Below, piece by piece: positions 15,157 through 24,498 of a DNA stretch of 64,000 nucleotides. Where the stretch lies: positions 1-64,000 of the forward strand of contig JAFXAZ010000102.1 of NCBI GenBank assembly GCA_017521985.1, written 5' to 3'. The DNA is from Lachnospiraceae bacterium (GTDB lineage: Bacteria; Bacillota; Clostridia; Lachnospirales; Lachnospiraceae). Below the pieces are notes generated by a model, which did not search any database, was not told where the DNA came from, and saw only the letters and a program-made list of their open reading frames with translations. Numbering within the stretch: position 1 is the first letter of the stretch; the number at the start of each line of letters is the position of its first letter. The translations under genes and the position numbers were made by a program.

Positions 15157-17394
15157 CTAGGCTCTTACTTTTACGCCGCTGCCGTCACGCTTTCCAAGTT
15201 TAATTTTATTTAATTCTAATTGCTTAGATTTATATTCTATGGTTTTCGGGTCGTTATAATTTAAACCAAATACGGCTTCGATGGAGTCACTGTCCTTCAA
15301 CTTCATACCACGAACACCTATGGCTGCTTTTTTCTTTTCCGGAATGTCTTCCACCGGCATGCGTAGGAAATATCCCTCTTTGGACTGAAGTACTACGGTT
15401 TTCTGTTCCTTTAATACCTCTACCCAAACCACTTCGTCACCATCCTGCAGCTTGGTAGCCGCTACATTACGCTTTGCAACGTCAAATTCACCGCCGTCTA
15501 CTACTTTACACATAGCCTGCTTGGTCATAAACATTACGCGATATAAGTTCAAATCGGACTGACTTGCCACATATACGATGTTTTCCTTCTCCATACTGTA
15601 GGTACTGATATTGTCTACCGGTACAGACTTGTCACGGAACTTGCCAAACGGAACATCCATTACTTTAATCGTATGAAGCTGGCCTTTGTCGGTAAATAAA
15701 CATACCTTTCCGGTATTTTTACATTTAAACACATAGCGGTTTTCATTCAAAGCCGCTTCTTTATTACGCTCAAAAGTAGCCTCGTCTATGGTCTTTGCAT
15801 AACCAAAACGGTCCAACAAGAAATATACATCCAATTCCTGCTGCTTTGCTTCTTCAAATACGGCCTCCACACCATTTTCAATGGTAGTACGTCTTTCACG
15901 CTTGTACTGCTTTTTGAAGTCTTCCATGTCGTTGATAATGACCTGCGCCATGGCATCGCGTCTTGCTAAAATATCTTCGTATTTGAAAATATTCGTCAGA
16001 GTGTCTTCGTGCTCTGCAATCAATGCTTCAATTTCCAGACCAATCAACTTATAAAGGCGCATGTCCAAAATAGCATTGGCCTGCTTTTCTGTAAAACGTA
16101 ACTGACTTGCCATAAGCTCAGAGCCTTTGGTTTTAAAACGAATCCCTTTGGTCTCGCCCTCTACCAGACATGCCTTTGCCATTGCTCTGTCTTTGGAACC
16201 ACGTAAAATCTCAATAATTAAATCGATAACATTACATGCCTTAATAAGACCTTCCTGGATTTCCTTCTTTTCCAGTTCCTTATTAAGTAAGGTAGTGTAT
16301 TTGCGCTTAGCCACTTCAAACTGGAAATCAATATTGGCCTTCAAAATAGCCTTTAAGCCCATGGTTTCCGGTCTGCCCTTGTGAATAGCAAGCATATTCA
16401 CGCCGAAGGTATCCTCCAAACGAGTCTTTTTGTAAAGCATGTTGATAAAATTATCTACATCCGTGTCTTTACGCACCTCAATAACAATGCGGATTCCTTC
16501 TTTGGAGGACTGATTGGAAATATCCACTACATCGGTTGTTTTCTTGCTCTCTGCAAGGGCTGCCACATCGCTTAAAAACTTGCCGATACCGGCACCAATC
16601 ATAGTGTATGGAATTTCTGTTATAACAATGTTAACACGGCCGCCTTTTACTTTTTCGGTAGTTACACGACCACGAATTTTGATTTTACCGGCGCCTGTTT
16701 CATAAATATCAAGCAAATCGTCCTTATTAATCACGATGCCGCCTGTAGGAAAGTCCGGTCCCTTTACATAGCGCATAAGCTCTCTGGTAGTGATATTCGG
16801 ATTGAGCATGTATGCCTTGGCTGCATCCACAACCTCTGCAAAATTGTGAGGAGGAATGCTGGTAGCCATACCTACAGCAATACCTTCAGAACCGTTAATC
16901 AACAAATTCGGAAACTTTGCAGGAAGTACACTAGGCTCCTTCTCTGTTTCATCAAAGTTTGGTACAAAGTCTACAACATCCTTGTCCAAATCAGCAAGGA
17001 GACCTTCCTGGCTAATGCGTTCTAATCTGGCTTCTGTATAACGCATGGCAGCGGCGCCATCGCCTTCGATATTACCAAAGTTACCATGACCGTCTACTAA
17101 AGGAAGTCCCTTTTTGAAGTCCTGTGTCATCACAACCAAAGCTTCGTAAATAGAACTGTCACCATGTGGGTGATATTTACCCATGGTATCACCTACAATA
17201 CGAGCACTCTTTCTGTAAGGCTTGTCATAACGGATACCCAGCTCATGCATATCATACAAGGTACGGCGCTGAACCGGCTTTAAACCATCTCTGGCATCCG
17301 GCAATGCTCTGGCAACAATAACGCTCATGGCATAGTCAATAAAGGACTTTTGCATGACATCGGAATATTCGGTTTTTATAATTCTGTCATCCAT
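15157..17394 (-). CDS. parC: Type IIA topoisomerase subunit A, ParC/GrlA-like
   Basis: The subunit cuts and rejoins DNA through Tyr119 in AAMRYTEARL. The quinolone-determining region reads GKYHPHGDSSIYE with Ser80 and Glu84, the susceptible residues of ParC/GrlA. The 745-residue protein has a short C-terminal domain and I see no GyrA-box (QRRGGKG-like) motif, which favours topoisomerase IV over gyrase. It lies 12 bp after its ATPase partner. The motif PEKKKAAIGVRGM belongs to a C-terminal propeller blade. Some databases call such clostridial pairs gyrase. Confidence 0.85.
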   Translation of the reverse strand: MDDRIIKTEYSDVMQKSFIDYAMSVIVARALPDARDGLKPVQRRTLYDMHELGIRYDKPYRKSARIVGDTMGKYHPHGDSSIYEALVVMTQDFKKGLPLVDGHGNFGNIEGDGAAAMRYTEARLERISQEGLLADLDKDVVDFVPNFDETEKEPSVLPAKFPNLLINGSEGIAVGMATSIPPHNFAEVVDAAKAYMLNPNITTRELMRYVKGPDFPTGGIVINKDDLLDIYETGAGKIKIRGRVTTEKVKGGRVNIVITEIPYTMIGAGIGKFLSDVAALAESKKTTDVVDISNQSSKEGIRIVIEVRKDTDVDNFINMLYKKTRLEDTFGVNMLAIHKGRPETMGLKAILKANIDFQFEVAKRKYTTLLNKELEKKEIQEGLIKACNVIDLIIEILRGSKDRAMAKACLVEGETKGIRFKTKGSELMASQLRFTEKQANAILDMRLYKLIGLEIEALIAEHEDTLTNIFKYEDILARRDAMAQVIINDMEDFKKQYKRERRTTIENGVEAVFEEAKQQELDVYFLLDRFGYAKTIDEATFERNKEAALNENRYVFKCKNTGKVCLFTDKGQLHTIKVMDVPFGKFRDKSVPVDNISTYSMEKENIVYVASQSDLNLYRVMFMTKQAMCKVVDGGEFDVAKRNVAATKLQDGDEVVWVEVLKEQKTVVLQSKEGYFLRMPVEDIPEKKKAAIGVRGMKLKDSDSIEAVFGLNYNDPKTIEYKSKQLELNKIKLGKRDGSGVKVRA

Positions 17395-17406
17395 CGCATC
17401 TCACTC

Positions 17407-19329
17407 CTAAATATCTAATTCTGCATCGGTTGCATGTTCGTAAATAAATTCCTTACGGGCTCCAACTTCCGTACCCATAAGCATCTCCGTCACACGGCTT
17501 GCCATACGACCGTCCTCAATCTCCACCTGCTTTAACAGTCGGGTCTCCGGATTAAGAGTAGTCTCCCAAAGCTGGTCCGCATCCATTTCACCAAGACCTT
17601 TGTAACGCTGTAAGGTAAAAGGCCCTTTGTGCTTTTTGCGGTACTGCTCTAAGGCTTTGTCATCGTATAAGTACTCTTCCTTGCCTTTGCTTGGCATTGC
17701 CTTATACAATGGAGGCATAGCAATGTATACATGTCCGTTGTATATAAGCTCAGGCATAAAACGATAAAATAAAGTTAAAAGTAAAGTGGAAATATGTTCA
17801 CCATCCACATCCGCATCGGCCATGATAATAATTTTATCATAGCGAAGCTTGGAAATATCAAAGTCATTGCCATAACCTTCGGAAAAACCACAGCCAAAGG
17901 CATTAATCATGGTCTTGATTTCCGCATTAGCAAGCACTTTGTCGATGCTGGCTTTTTCTACGTTCAAAATTTTACCGCGGATAGGCAGAATTGCCTGATA
18001 CATACGATTTCTGGCGCTTTTTGCACTGCCGCCCGCAGAATCACCTTCTACGATAAAGATTTCACATTTTGAAGCATCCTTGGACTCGCAGTTAGCAAGC
18101 TTACCGTTGGAGTCAAAAGAAAACTTCTGCTTGGTAAGTAAATTGGTTTTGGCACGTTCTTCACTCTTACGAATCTTGGCTGCTTTTTCCGCACAGGAAA
18201 TAACGCCCTTTAAGGTATCTAAATTTCGGTCGAAGAAACGCACAATTTCCTCACTGGTAATCTTGCTCACCGCCTTGGCAGCATCCTGATTGTCCAGCTT
18301 GGTTTTGGTCTGACCTTCAAAACGAGGGTCCGGATGTTTTATGGAAACCACTGCAGTCATACCGTTTCGTACGTCTGCACCGGTAAAATTCACGTCTTTT
18401 TCTTTTAAAATATTGAGCTGACGGGCGTAATTATTAATTACCGTGGTAAACTGGGTCTTAAAACCGGTCAAATGAGTGCCACCTTCGGAGTTATAAATAT
18501 TATTACAGAAGCCAAGTACATTCTCATGAAATTCATTTACATACTGAAACGCCACCTCACAGGTAATGCCTTCGCTCTCGCCCTTAAAATATACCACATC
18601 ATGCACCGGCTCACTGGATTTATTCATGTCCTTGATAAAACCGATAATGCCTTCCGGTTCATGATATATAATTTCTTCCGGCTCTTCCTTACGCATATCC
18701 TTAAAAATAATCGTAAGCTCCGGATTTAAGTATGCCGTTTCATGCATACGGCTCTTTATATCATCTTCTTTAAAACGAGTCTTGTCAAAGATCTCATCAT
18801 CCGGCAAAAAATTAATCGTCGTACCGGTTTCTTTCGTCTTACCAATCACCGGTAAAAGTCCGTCAATCAGCTCCGTAGTCGGAATACCACGCTCGTAGCT
18901 ATCCTGATGAATGGCACCTCCTACCTTAACCGTAACGGTCAACCTCTTGGACAAAGCATTTACAACAGAGGAACCTACACCATGAAGACCACCGCTGGTC
19001 TTATATGCTGCATTATCAAATTTACCGCCTGCATGAAGCGTGGTGAAAACCAAACGCTCCGCACTGATGCCTTTTTCATGCATACCTACCGGAATACCAC
19101 GTCCGTTATCCGCAACGGTACAGGAACCGTCTGCCTCCAAGATCACATGAATTTCAGAGCAGTAACCAGCCAGATGCTCGTCCACAGAGTTGTCTACAAT
19201 CTCGTAAATCAGGTGATTTAAGCCCTTGGTAGACACGCTTCCGATATACATACCCGGACGTACTCTGACCGCCTCAAGGCCTTCTAATACGGTAATATTC
19301 TCCGCACCATAAGTCTCTTTCTTTGCCAT
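17407..19329 (-). CDS. parE: Type IIA topoisomerase subunit B, ParE-like
   Basis: This is the ATPase partner of the downstream ParC-like protein. Starting at the Met at 19329 (GAGGAAG ahead; the longer frame adds 27 unrelated residues) it gives 640 aa: GHKL motifs EIVDNSVDEHLAGY, DNGRGIPV and GGLHGVGSSVVNALS, a transducer domain, and a TOPRIM domain with EGDSAGGSAK and DADVDG. The length without the GyrB-type insert fits ParE of Gram-positives. ParC-ParE relaxes and decatenates chromosomes. A promoter lies about 90 bp upstream. Confidence 0.87.
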   Translation of the reverse strand: MAKKETYGAENITVLEGLEAVRVRPGMYIGSVSTKGLNHLIYEIVDNSVDEHLAGYCSEIHVILEADGSCTVADNGRGIPVGMHEKGISAERLVFTTLHAGGKFDNAAYKTSGGLHGVGSSVVNALSKRLTVTVKVGGAIHQDSYERGIPTTELIDGLLPVIGKTKETGTTINFLPDDEIFDKTRFKEDDIKSRMHETAYLNPELTIIFKDMRKEEPEEIIYHEPEGIIGFIKDMNKSSEPVHDVVYFKGESEGITCEVAFQYVNEFHENVLGFCNNIYNSEGGTHLTGFKTQFTTVINNYARQLNILKEKDVNFTGADVRNGMTAVVSIKHPDPRFEGQTKTKLDNQDAAKAVSKITSEEIVRFFDRNLDTLKGVISCAEKAAKIRKSEERAKTNLLTKQKFSFDSNGKLANCESKDASKCEIFIVEGDSAGGSAKSARNRMYQAILPIRGKILNVEKASIDKVLANAEIKTMINAFGCGFSEGYGNDFDISKLRYDKIIIMADADVDGEHISTLLLTLFYRFMPELIYNGHVYIAMPPLYKAMPSKGKEEYLYDDKALEQYRKKHKGPFTLQRYKGLGEMDADQLWETTLNPETRLLKQVEIEDGRMASRVTEMLMGTEVGARKEFIYEHATDAELDI

Positions 19330-19419
19330 AAAAACTTCCTCATTATCGTAAATTCTTGTCGTTTGCCGCCATAACAACAGCTTGTGTGCACAATTAGCAC
19401 AAAATACCATATATAGTAA

Positions 19420-19448
19420 ACTTTATCACAAAATCACGGGCTTTGCAA
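19420..19448 (-). promoter_or_regulatory. Promoter for parE-parC operon
   Basis: Minus-strand TTGCAA and TAAAGT are spaced by 17 bp, about 90 bp before the parE start. The -10 box is imperfect. Confidence 0.45.
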
Positions 19449-19477
19449 GGGTGTGAGGTATTAAATATGTCTGCCGA

Positions 19478-19679
19478 TATAACAATTCAGCCTGGTTGCC
19501 AAGACCCCGGATGAAATGACGGTGCTTTCTCAGCACGCTTTCGCTCTAAGCTCACGTAGCGGTACTAAGCTCGACTTCGGCTAATGCCTCGTCTCGCTAA
19601 GGACCGACGCTCGCTAGAAGGCTTTGAAAGCACAGTCATTTTATCCAGTATCTGCAACCAGGCTGGGTTATGGTATATT
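19478..19679. repeat. Imperfect palindromic repeat element (MITE-like), about 200 bp
   Basis: The 376-bp gap between parE and recG is filled largely by this element. The arms CAGCCTGGTTGC (19488-19499) and GCAACCAGGCTG (19654-19665) are perfect complements, and a second block, GGAT-AAATGAC-GTGCTTTC, pairs with GAAAGCAC-GTCATTT-ATCC. Weaker pairing continues outward to about 19478 and 19679. The centre is more GC-rich with several short GCTC/CGCTA repeats and no protein frame. It looks like a non-autonomous mobile or REP-like element. No target duplication could be fixed by eye. Confidence 0.6.
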
Positions 19680-19705
19680 GAAAATAGATTAAAAGCCCCC
19701 ACCAC

Positions 19706-21769
19706 CTATATACTCCTAAAATCAAGACTGTTCCACTGCCCTGACTCAAAGTATTGCCTGAGCCTGCGGTGCTCGGCACGCTCTAGCTGCGGGTCTTTTT
19801 CCATCAGTTCATCCACCAGCTCACTGCAGGCTTTCAAAATGTCTGCATCTTGATAAATATCTGCCAGTTCAAAGTCAAAGTCGCCGCTTTGGCGAATACC
19901 AAATAAATCTCCCGGTCCGCGTAGGCGCAGGTCTTCGCTTGCAATAAAGAATCCGTCATTGGATTTATTTAAAATTTCCAGTCGTTCCATGGTTTTCGGG
20001 TCGTCATTGGAGGATACAAAAATGCAATAGCTTTGAGCACTGCCTCGGCCAACGCGTCCTCTTAGCTGGTGAAGGCCGGCCAAGCCAAAGCGTTCTGCAT
20101 TTTCTACCATCATTACGGTAGCATTCGGTACATTGATGCCGACTTCTATTACGGTGGTAGACACCAGGACGTCTATTTCATGGCGGCTAAAGGCTTCCAT
20201 AATGTTATTTTTTTCTGAAGGTCGCATTTTACCGTGTAAATATGCTACGCGAATAGAGTCCGGTAAGTATTCTTTTAATTTTTCGGTATAGTCTATCACA
20301 TTTTCCAGTTTGCTGTCTTCGTCCTCGCTTGCTTCTACCATAGGGCAAATAACATATGCCTGATGTCCTGCCTCCACTTGTTTTTGAATAAATTTGTATG
20401 CAGTCGGACGATAATTGTTCCCCACGACGCAGTTTTTCCTAGGCAGGCGATTGGCCGGAAGCTCATCAACTACGGATAAATGCATGTCGCCATACAAAAT
20501 AATGGCAAGACTTCGAGGGATGGGAGTCGCACTCATTACCAGTACATGTGGATATGCCCCCTTACCAGCCAGAGCTTCCCTCTGCTTTACACCAAAACGA
20601 TGCTGTTCGTCTGTAATTACAAGTGCAAGTTTCTTAAACACTACTTTTTCCTGAATAACTGCATGAGTACCAATTGCCAGATTAGCTTCCCCACTTTCTA
20701 ATTTTGCATAGGCTTCGCGTTTTTGCTTGGCTGTCATGGAACCAACCAGTAATACCGGTTTAAACGGCAGATTATACCGTTCTATCAGTTCTGTAAAGCT
20801 TTCCATATGCTGACGTGCAAGCACCTCTGTAGGGGCCATTAACGCGCCCTGATAGCCATTTGTCACGGTTTTTAAAAGTGCCAACAAGGCAAGAATGGTC
20901 TTACCGCTGCCTACGTCACCTTGAATTAGACGGTTCATGCTATATGGGGACGACAAATCGTCGCAAATCTCCTGCCAGGTCCTAAGCTGTGCATTGGTCA
21001 ACCGATACGGCAGGTTATTCAAAAACGCAGTCAGTTCCTTAGTGTCACGCATTGGATACGCATTTGCAATTTTGTCTGCATAGCCTTTTTCCCTGCGAAT
21101 CATATACACAAACATAAAAAGTTCCTCAAAAACCAGTCTGCGTCTTGCTTCTACAACCTGTTCAAAATCTATTGGAAAATGAATCCCCCTATAAGCTTGT
21201 ACTCTGTTGCAAAGTTGATATTCTTTTAAAATATAATCCGGTAAACATTCCTCACTTAAATCTACTTCAGCTAAAGCCTTCTCTACACTGGCAGTTACCA
21301 GCTTATTGGTAAGCCCCTTCGTCAACGAATATTTTGGCCAGATAGCATTGCGAAGCTTTTCTAACTCCGCCTCTGTATAGATAGCGGGCTGCTCCATGAC
21401 AAGTTCTGTACCTTTTGCCTGCGGCATCCCTCGAAAATAAAAGGTATATCCGGGACTGAGCTTATTTTTTAAATAAGGTTGATTGAAAAAGGTTAGATTA
21501 ATGGCACCGGTCTTATCTCGCACAAGCACATTCATAATGGTAAGGTTTCGCACCTTTTTGAGAGGCTTTGTACTTACGATATATCCGGAAATGATACCAA
21601 CTTTGCCAATTTTCAACTGAGAAATACTGCATACATCTTCAAAGGTATCATAATCCCTCGGGAAAGCATGAAGCAAATCTCGGATTGTCACAATATTTAA
21701 TTTTGCCATAAGCTTGGCTGTTTTTTCGCCAATTCCTTTTATTTGGGTAACGGAGTCTGTTAATTTCAT
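19706..21769 (-). CDS. recG: ATP-dependent DNA helicase RecG
   Basis: RecG remodels stalled forks and branched recombination intermediates. From the Met at 21769 (AAAGGAAAAG ahead) the protein is 687 aa, the usual length. It has an N-terminal wedge/OB domain, Walker A GDVGSGKT (284-291), DEQH box (387-390) and the C-terminal GRVGRGSAQSYC helicase motif. The upstream Met at 21808 lies inside the terminator hairpin of the preceding gene and is rejected. Order rpmB-yloU-yloV-recG matches Bacillus minus the serine dehydratase genes. Confidence 0.95.
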   Translation of the reverse strand: MKLTDSVTQIKGIGEKTAKLMAKLNIVTIRDLLHAFPRDYDTFEDVCSISQLKIGKVGIISGYIVSTKPLKKVRNLTIMNVLVRDKTGAINLTFFNQPYLKNKLSPGYTFYFRGMPQAKGTELVMEQPAIYTEAELEKLRNAIWPKYSLTKGLTNKLVTASVEKALAEVDLSEECLPDYILKEYQLCNRVQAYRGIHFPIDFEQVVEARRRLVFEELFMFVYMIRREKGYADKIANAYPMRDTKELTAFLNNLPYRLTNAQLRTWQEICDDLSSPYSMNRLIQGDVGSGKTILALLALLKTVTNGYQGALMAPTEVLARQHMESFTELIERYNLPFKPVLLVGSMTAKQKREAYAKLESGEANLAIGTHAVIQEKVVFKKLALVITDEQHRFGVKQREALAGKGAYPHVLVMSATPIPRSLAIILYGDMHLSVVDELPANRLPRKNCVVGNNYRPTAYKFIQKQVEAGHQAYVICPMVEASEDEDSKLENVIDYTEKLKEYLPDSIRVAYLHGKMRPSEKNNIMEAFSRHEIDVLVSTTVIEVGINVPNATVMMVENAERFGLAGLHQLRGRVGRGSAQSYCIFVSSNDDPKTMERLEILNKSNDGFFIASEDLRLRGPGDLFGIRQSGDFDFELADIYQDADILKACSELVDELMEKDPQLERAEHRRLRQYFESGQWNSLDFRSI

Positions 21770-21794
21770 CGCTTTTCCTTTTTTTATTTTAAAA

Positions 21795-21818
21795 ATGGGG
21801 CAGCCCATGCCACCCCAT
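21795..21818 (-). terminator. Intrinsic terminator after yloV
   Basis: A 10-bp stem (ATGGGGTGGC with GCTGCCCCAT, two G-T pairs, 4-nt loop) is followed on the minus strand by TTTTT. It separates yloV from recG. Confidence 0.75.
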
Positions 21819-21829
21819 AAAGTTTGTAT

Positions 21830-23482
21830 TTATTCTACAGAAATAACGTAGTAGTAAATTGGCTGTCCGCCATATTGTAGCTCCACATCTACAAATGGAT
21901 ATTTGTCTGTAATTGCATCGCTAAGGGCAGATGCATCCTCTTGTGTAACATCGCTGCCATAGTAAATGCTGACAAGCTCCATGTCATCATCCATCATATG
22001 GTCTACCATTTCTAATGTAACCGCAAACATATCGGTACCAACCGCAGAAATACCTTTATCTTCAATACCCATATAATCACCACATTTGATTTCTTTGTCA
22101 TCAATCATGGTATCGCGTACTGCATAAGTAACCTGACCGCTTCTAACTCGCTTGATTTCGCTTGTCATGTTTTCCACATTCTCTTCTACGCTTAAATCCG
22201 GAACATAGTTGATTACTGCTGTAATACCCTGTGGCACTGTCTTAGTAGGAATAACAATAATCTGCTTATCCTCCACTAAAGCCTTTGCCTGATTTGCAGC
22301 AAGAATGATATTACTATTGTTTGGTAAAATAAAGATGGTATCTGCATTTACCTTGTCAATTGCATTTAACATATCCTCTGTGGATGGATTCATCGTCTGT
22401 CCACCCTCAATGATATAGTCTACTCCAAGGCTCTTTAAGATTTCATTCATACCTTCGCCGATAGATACGGAAATAAATCCTACATCCTTCTTTGGCATTT
22501 CAGGTTCTGCTTGAGCAGCTTCTGCTTTTTCTGCTTCCTTAAAAAGCTTCTCCTGATGCTCTAAACGCATGTTGTCAATCTTCATATTGGAAAGTGCACC
22601 ATACTTTAACGCTCTCTGAATTGCAAGACCAGGATCATTGGTATGAACATGTACCTTTACGACATCATCATCCGCAACCACAACGATAGAATCACCAATT
22701 GATTCTAAGTAAGCCTTAAAATCCATCTCCTGTTTTACGTTGAATGTCTTAGTTAATAAAATAATAAATTCTGTACAGTAACCAAATTTAATATCTGCTT
22801 CTGCCTGTGCATCAATCTTCATTGCACTTGCAACCGGAGCAGCCTCTATAACTGAATAGTCGATTTCTTTTCCAAGGAATGCATCCTGCCATCCATGAAG
22901 AACCTCTACAAAGCCCTGTCCACCGGAATCCACAACGCCTGCCTGCTTTAATACAGGTAACATTTCAGGAGTCTGGCTAAGAACATACTCTGCATGCTCA
23001 ATCACACCGCCAATAAATACAGTCAAATCATCACAGCCTGCATCCGCCAACTCTCTGGCTTTTTCACTGGCACCTTTTGCAACGGTAAGAATGGTACCTT
23101 CCTTTGGCTTCATAACTGCTTTGTAAGCAGTTTCCACTGCTTTTTCAAAAGCCACAGCCATAAGTGGAACGTCGATTTCGTTTACTTCCCTAATAGCTTT
23201 GGTAAAGCCACGGAACAACTGCGATAAAATAACACCGGAATTACCTCTTGCACCACGTAAGGAGCCGGAAGAAATAGCCTTTGCCAAAGCTTCCATATTA
23301 GGATTTTCAAGTCCTGCAACTTCCTTGGCAGCAGCCATAATTGTCATAGTCATATTGGTACCGGTATCACCATCAGGAACAGGAAAAACGTTTAATTCAT
23401 TAATCCATTCTTTTTTACTCTCTAAGTTTTTTGCACCTGCCAAGAACATCTTGGCTAAGAGCTGTGCGTCAATTTTATTCAT
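21830..23482 (-). CDS. yloV: DAK2/DegV-type fatty acid kinase component (YloV, FakA-like)
   Basis: The N-terminal Dak phosphatase-like nucleotide domain shows PVPDGDTGTNM (about 30-40) and GARGNSGVILSQLFRG. It is followed by an EDD-type C-terminal domain with VHVHTNDPG. Such proteins (FakA) use ATP to phosphorylate fatty acids bound to FakB/DegV carriers. I start at the Met at 23482, since the earlier Met lies against the GGAGG site. The 550-residue length is normal. The gene is 18 bp downstream of asp23/yloU, as in Bacillus. Confidence 0.85.
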   Translation of the reverse strand: MNKIDAQLLAKMFLAGAKNLESKKEWINELNVFPVPDGDTGTNMTMTIMAAAKEVAGLENPNMEALAKAISSGSLRGARGNSGVILSQLFRGFTKAIREVNEIDVPLMAVAFEKAVETAYKAVMKPKEGTILTVAKGASEKARELADAGCDDLTVFIGGVIEHAEYVLSQTPEMLPVLKQAGVVDSGGQGFVEVLHGWQDAFLGKEIDYSVIEAAPVASAMKIDAQAEADIKFGYCTEFIILLTKTFNVKQEMDFKAYLESIGDSIVVVADDDVVKVHVHTNDPGLAIQRALKYGALSNMKIDNMRLEHQEKLFKEAEKAEAAQAEPEMPKKDVGFISVSIGEGMNEILKSLGVDYIIEGGQTMNPSTEDMLNAIDKVNADTIFILPNNSNIILAANQAKALVEDKQIIVIPTKTVPQGITAVINYVPDLSVEENVENMTSEIKRVRSGQVTYAVRDTMIDDKEIKCGDYMGIEDKGISAVGTDMFAVTLEMVDHMMDDDMELVSIYYGSDVTQEDASALSDAITDKYPFVDVELQYGGQPIYYYVISVE

Positions 23483-23500
23483 AAAAACACACATTCCTCC

Positions 23501-23860
23501 TTAATCAATCACTTTAACGCCTTCAATATATACGTTAATCTTATCTACCTGCATACCTGTAAACTGCTCTAATTTGTACTTAACAGTTTCAACTAATACA
23601 TCACTAACTGCTGCAATATTCACGCCATAGCTGATAATTACATGAAAATCCAGGTTTAATTTATGGTTCTTTACAGAAACAGAAATACCTCTTGTCATAG
23701 AATCTTTCTTTAATAACTGAACAAGTCCATCCTTTACATTGACACTTGCCATGCCAACAATGCCAAAGCATTCCATTGCAATGGCACCTGCATACTGAGC
23801 TAAAACATCCTTATCAATCTTGATATTGCCTAACTGAGTATCAATAGAAGATTTTTTCAT
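23501..23860 (-). CDS. yloU: Asp23/Gls24 family protein (YloU)
   Basis: A 119-residue Asp23-family protein: GNIKIDKDVLAQYAGAIAME, GIVGMASVNVKDG and a VDVLVETVKYKLEQFTG-like C-terminal half that is typical of the family. Asp23 proteins are abundant envelope-stress-linked proteins; YloU is linked to fatty acid kinase. The start at 23860 has GGGGG ahead. The longer frame adds ten residues with no support. Confidence 0.85.
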   Translation of the reverse strand: MKKSSIDTQLGNIKIDKDVLAQYAGAIAMECFGIVGMASVNVKDGLVQLLKKDSMTRGISVSVKNHKLNLDFHVIISYGVNIAAVSDVLVETVKYKLEQFTGMQVDKINVYIEGVKVID

Positions 23861-23892
23861 AGTGTACCCCCTAACATAGATATACTCCATAC

Positions 23893-23921
23893 ATTATAAC
23901 CGCTTTTATGGAAAAAGGAAA
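23893..23921 (-). promoter_or_regulatory. Promoter for yloU-yloV
   Basis: A perfect TATAAT on the minus strand (23893-23898) lies about 30 bp before the yloU start. The -35 (TTTCCT, 17 bp away) is weak. It is back to back with the rpmB promoter. Confidence 0.45.
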
Positions 23922-23959
23922 TACCTTTTTTAATTTTCTATGTATTTTTAAAAAAAAGC

Positions 23960-23988
23960 TTGCATTTTGAAACGTATTTATGTATAAT
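23960..23988 (+). promoter_or_regulatory. Promoter for rpmB
   Basis: TTGCAT (23960-23965) and a perfect TATAAT (23983-23988) are spaced by 17 bp, 42 bp before the rpmB start. Confidence 0.65.
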
Positions 23989-24030
23989 GACACTGTTGTG
24001 AATTAGTAAACCGCGAGGAGGTGTGTCAAA

Positions 24031-24216
24031 ATGGCAAAATGTGATATTTGTGCGAAAGGCATTCATTTTGGTAATGCAGTAAGCCATTCTCATAGAAGAT
24101 CCAACAAAATCTGGAACTCTAACATTAAGAGCGTAAAATGTAACGTAAACGGAACAACAAAGAAGTTACATGTATGTACTAGTTGCTTGAAATCCGGTTT
24201 AGTTGAAAGAGCTTAA
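24031..24216 (+). CDS. rpmB: 50S ribosomal protein L28, zinc-ribbon form
   Basis: L28 binds 23S rRNA in the large subunit. The 61-residue protein has MAKCDICAKG at the start, SHSHRRSNKIWNSNIK in the middle and VCTSCLKSG near the end. Cys4, Cys7, Cys49 and Cys52 form the zinc ribbon of the C+ form of L28. GGAGGTG precedes the ATG. It is a single-gene unit with its own promoter and terminator. Confidence 0.97.
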   Translation: MAKCDICAKGIHFGNAVSHSHRRSNKIWNSNIKSVKCNVNGTTKKLHVCTSCLKSGLVERA

Positions 24217-24228
24217 TGAGCAAATATA

Positions 24229-24260
24229 AGCCTGTCTGTATACCAGACAGGCTCTTTTTT
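24229..24260 (+). terminator. Intrinsic terminator after rpmB
   Basis: Ten-bp stem AGCCTGTCTG / CAGACAGGCT with a 5-nt loop, followed by CTTTTTT. Confidence 0.85.
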
Positions 24261-24292
24261 GGCTTCCCTAAAACGAAATTGTTCTTTATATG

Positions 24293-24436
24293 CTACCTTC
24301 TGCAGCAAAAACAATTATATCCTATCAAGAGTAACACCCCTACCATTATAATACCCACTATTTTACTTTCTATTAAAAGCATTAAAAGCATTCCGATTGC
24401 TATCCAAAAAGCAACCAATCCAAACAAACGACTCAT
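24293..24436 (-). CDS. Small two-helix membrane protein, 47 aa
   Basis: From the Met at 24436 the frame gives two hydrophobic segments, FGLVAFWIAIGMLLMLLI and IVGIIMVGVLLLIGYN, ending CFCCRR. The FWIA-GMLL motif and GYN-FCC ending recall a small membrane protein recurrent in Clostridia. A TTGACA with a CATATA-like box sits just upstream and an AAGG lies about 14 nt before the start, so the ribosome site is weak. Function unknown. Confidence 0.5.
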   Translation of the reverse strand: MSRLFGLVAFWIAIGMLLMLLIESKIVGIIMVGVLLLIGYNCFCCRR

Positions 24437-24498
24437 AGGGCTGCCACAACCTTTTTGTAAAGTATATGTGACCGCCCTATGCAATATGTCAATAAATA

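Noticed and set aside
19330-19410. N-terminal extension of ParE in the longer open frame
   Set aside because: The Met at 19329 has a ribosome site and begins the conserved sequence; the extra 27 residues have no homology.
21770-21808. RecG start at 21808
   Set aside because: It lies within the terminator hairpin; AAAGGA precedes the Met at 21769.
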